The translations under genes and the position numbers were made by a program. This document shows, one piece after another, positions 61,401 to 64,000 of a stretch of 64,000 nucleotides of DNA (position 1 is its first letter; each line of letters opens with the position of its first letter). Under the pieces are notes generated by a model. That model saw only the letters and a program-made list of their open reading frames with translations, searched no databases and was not told the DNA's origin. The stretch is from Arenicola marina (Eukaryota; Annelida; Polychaeta; Arenicolidae): contig OZ025258.1 of the NCBI GenBank assembly GCA_964019135.1, forward strand, positions 29,196,186-29,260,185. The letters run 5' to 3'.

Positions 61401-64000
61401 GCAGGATTACAACTATATCCATGGCGACTGTTTCGAGATTACATTGGAGCTTTCTTGTTGTAAATATCCAAATTCATCAATGCTCAAGAAAGAATGGCAG
61501 AACAACAAAGATGCACTCCTCTCATTTACTGCTCAGGTCAGTGTGGATGTTCGTCCAAATTGTAGTGTGATTCAAGGGCTTTGATATAGCGAAACAAATT
61601 GTGTGCTGTTGTGGAAGACCGCCGTTACTCTACATGTACTCCCGAAGTTGTGGATCTTATGCTGGTGTATTGCCAGGTTCATTGCTGGTGTGGGGGGTCC
61701 CACATTTAACAGGATGCTATTTTTGTGACAATTTCTTTAATTGCAATCTATTTAAACAAAAATGTTATCACTCTTTGTTTCAAACTTTTGCTGTGAACTG
61801 TGACACGACTATCAAAAGTGACTATGGTTATGATATATATATATGCACAGCTCTGCAAGCCCACAGCCTTGTAAATCCACATCCGTAATTCTCTTTCGCT
61901 ATGCCTTACTGGCACACATTTTTGCATTTGGTTTTTTGCTTTTTTGTTATTTTATTAAAGACTTTGTCATACTTTATGCGCTCCAGATCCAGATCACCAC
62001 CTTTTGCCCCACTCCATACCTTGTAGACTCACATTGATTCGATTACAACCTTTTGCCTCACTCCATGCCTTGCCGCCCCTCATTGATTCGACCACAACCA
62101 TTTGCTCCACTCTGTACCTTGCAGCCCGCATTGATTTGATCACAACCTTTTGCCCCACTCAGTACCTTGCAGACCCACATTTATTCTACCACAACCTTTT
62201 GCCCCACTCTGTACCTTGCAGCCCCGCATTGATTTGATCACAACCTTTTGCCCCACTCCGTACCTTGCAGACCCACATTTATTCTACCACAACCTTTTGC
62301 CCCACTCCATACCTTGCAGCACACAACCTTTTGCCCCACTCTGTACCTTGCAGCACCACATTTATTCTACCACAACCCTTTGCCCCGTTCCGTACCTTGC
62401 AGCTCCACATTTATTCTACCATAACCTTTGGCCCCGCTCCCTACCTTGCAGGCCCACATTAATTCCTCCTCCACCTTTTGCCCCGGTCTTGTACCTTGCA
62501 GGCCCACATTGGTGTGAGAGGCTTTGTTACCGATGCCAGCGATGGAGAACCCATTCCAGAGGCCGTCATCCAGGTGGATGACCTCGACAAGAACGTGACC
62601 AGCGGCCAATTCGGGGACTACTGGCGTCTACTGGTGCCTGGGGAATACACAGTCACAGCATGGGCACCTGGGTACGTTCCGCTGGCCTGTGTTTATACAC
62701 CTTTTACATCCTTGCACGTACTAAATATGAAAGCAACACCAGATTGTACCTGGTCTGAGATAGACTTGGCTCCTCTCTTGTCCATTCCCATCATCGATAT
62801 GACGTTACAGTTTGAATCATCCTGGTTAAACCAGCCGAACTGATGCGAGTATAGGTGTTAGTAGCATGTCGAACGAACAAGCCTCCAATGAGTGGGAGTT
62901 GCGAAACGGTGAACACATTACTGAATGCGATTGTCTTTAACCAACTTAAGCCAGCCGTTGTGGCGGGGGACTACGATTAGAGCCTCGCTGTACACATGTC
63001 GTTATTTGTGCAAGATGAATTCCTTCTTCGATACGAATAAAGCTGCAGAATAGAGTCGTTAACGCAGTGTAGTGGACTAACATCAAGTAGGGTCAATTCT
63101 GGATCCTTTAGAGGGTCTCGGTCTGGTCAGCCAGCCCATTGGACTATGTGCAGGACAGCGATGCCACAGCCAGCCGATCCGATCTCCAACTATAAATCGT
63201 GATCACTTTGCCAGAAGCGACATTATGTCGCTGATTTCTGAGACCAGCGATCTCGACAACCCTAACCCGAATACCACACAATGTACTCGCCCAACAGGCG
63301 GTAGAGATCTCTGGTCTCTGAGAGACAGAACGCTCTGTAGCGCACTGATATCTCCACTTATCATCGGGGATCGCAATTGTATCGGGTGCCATATGCCTCG
63401 AGTTGGCGAATTTTGGAAGTATACACAAACCCCTAACGTTAACCAGCGACGATTCACCAGTTAGAAGCCATTGCCGGTGTCCACTTGGAGTTGTCGTGTA
63501 TCTTGAGGGTATGTTGTGTTCCAGATACCTCCCTATGACCGTCACCGACGTGCTCGTGGACTCGGGCGTCGCGGCTGTCCTTAACTTCTCACTGAGTGCA
63601 GACGAGACGAGGCCAGAGGAACCCTCCACAACTCCTGGGTGGGTGCTTGTCCATGGCCACTCCTGCATATTCAAGATGTGCCATTCTCTCATCACAATAT
63701 TCCCGGACTTTGTTGCCTATTTGATTTGGGTTTACCGGTCCGTCCAGCATGTAAGGGTACTATCATACTATATCATGCCACCATTTAATAGTGAAAATGG
63801 CCTCAAAGAGATAATTGTTCTATATGATACTTTTTTTCATTCGTTTGCTATTTTGTTTAAATTCTTAATGTGAGTACAGTTATTACATAGCTATCCACCC
63901 TCCCCTTTTAGATTACCAAGCATGATTCAGCCGAACGCCGAGTTACCGTCCTTGACTGCGTATCCCTACGCTGACCTAATTGACTACAAGGACCCATTGG
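58453..64000 (+). CDS. M14B metallocarboxypeptidase, CPD/CPM type (partial, first five exons)
   Basis: Exons are 58453-59356, 61394-61536, 62502-62671, 63525-63638 and 63912 to beyond the window end, all GT-AG and in frame. Residues 1-22 are a hydrophobic signal peptide. The zinc-carboxypeptidase domain follows: HxxE zinc ligands His97/Glu100 in GNIHGNEPLGR, substrate-binding NRNF (Asn167-Arg168), third zinc ligand His232 in SASLHGGS, and catalytic Glu320 in CFEITLELSC. Exons 3-4 give the transthyretin-like beta domain (GVRGFVTDASDGEPIPEA ... PGEYTVTAWAPGYLP). All catalytic residues are present, so the enzyme should remove C-terminal Arg or Lys in the secretory pathway or outside the cell. 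Whether more catalytic domains follow (as in CPD) or a membrane anchor (as in CPM) cannot be seen. Intron 2 ends in a minisatellite that repeats the exon 3 acceptor. Confidence 0.93.
59357..61393. other. first intron of the carboxypeptidase gene
   Basis: AT-rich sequence from GTAAGT to TGCTTTCAG. There are no repeats of note, no open frame above 65 codons that resembles a gene, and no RNA gene seen. Confidence 0.8.
61988..62511 (+). repeat. minisatellite of about 49 bp carrying the acceptor of carboxypeptidase exon 3 (about 11 units)
   Basis: The unit is ACAACCTTTTGCCCCACTC then CGTACCTTGCAG|(A/G)CCCACATT(T/G)ATTCTACC. TACCTTGCAG is the acceptor and (G)CCCACATTG the first bases of the exon at 62502. 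Nearly every unit keeps CCTTGCAG; the two outermost read CCTTGTAG and CCTTGCCG. The array ends at the true exon, which continues uniquely with GTGTGAGAGGC. Confidence 0.93.
62672..63524. other. third intron of the carboxypeptidase gene
   Basis: From GGGTACGT to TTGTGTTCCAG. An unspliced read-through open frame runs to a stop at 62841-62843, so intron retention would give a shortened enzyme lacking anything after the beta domain. No repeat or gene is seen inside. Confidence 0.6.

Noticed and set aside
62004..62581. Plus-strand frame of 143 codons rich in FAPLCTLQ-like repeats
   Set aside because: It is the acceptor-bearing minisatellite in translation; the true frame of exon 3 is different and starts at 62502.

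Overview
The window is eukaryotic, and most likely from an invertebrate deuterostome such as a lancelet. Genes are split by GT-AG introns of about 0.1-3 kb. Intergenic DNA is full of poly-G/poly-C tracts, TA microsatellites, palindromic mini-elements and tRNA-derived SINEs. Several introns carry minisatellites. The species is an inference, because nothing in the window is diagnostic. No bacterial, phage or CRISPR features were seen.

Layout. (1) 1-11008 is one uninterrupted 47-bp minisatellite (about 234 units) with a higher-order period of 97 and then 94 units. (2) 11180-12430 is a 61-bp minisatellite (21 units) ending exactly at the last coding exon (12413-12544, + strand) of a gene whose product ends in Cys-Cys, probably a Rab-like small GTPase. 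(3) 12545-21674 has no gene I can support, only simple repeats and palindromic elements. (4) 21675-31411 (- strand) is a complete 11-exon gene for a 449-residue dynamin-superfamily GTPase with two C-terminal membrane segments. (5) 34837-44893 and 44894-about 57405 are two tandem copies of one duplicated unit. Each holds an 8-exon, - strand acyl-CoA thioesterase/BAAT-family gene whose product would end in the peroxisomal signal SKL. The copy at 45334-53292 is intact but has a 3.3-kb LINE and a SINE in its introns. The copy at 35274-42651 has a one-base shift at a splice acceptor that should truncate it. (6) 58453-64000 (+ strand) holds the first five exons of an M14B metallocarboxypeptidase (CPD/CPM type), cut by the window end.

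The most unusual feature is a recurring relation between minisatellites and splice sites. Three arrays (11.2-12.4, 25.1-25.5 and 62.0-62.5 kb), in three unrelated genes, have repeat units that contain the 3' splice site plus the first exon bases of the exon they abut. A fourth (24.65-24.95 kb) repeats the 5' splice-site side of the same exon that the second array abuts. From memory, not checked, minisatellites straddling exon-intron borders have been described in amphioxus, which is part of why I lean towards that lineage.

Exons were placed by reading splice consensus and frame by eye. All junctions of the GTPase, the intact thioesterase copy and the carboxypeptidase keep frame. None is supported by transcript data here.
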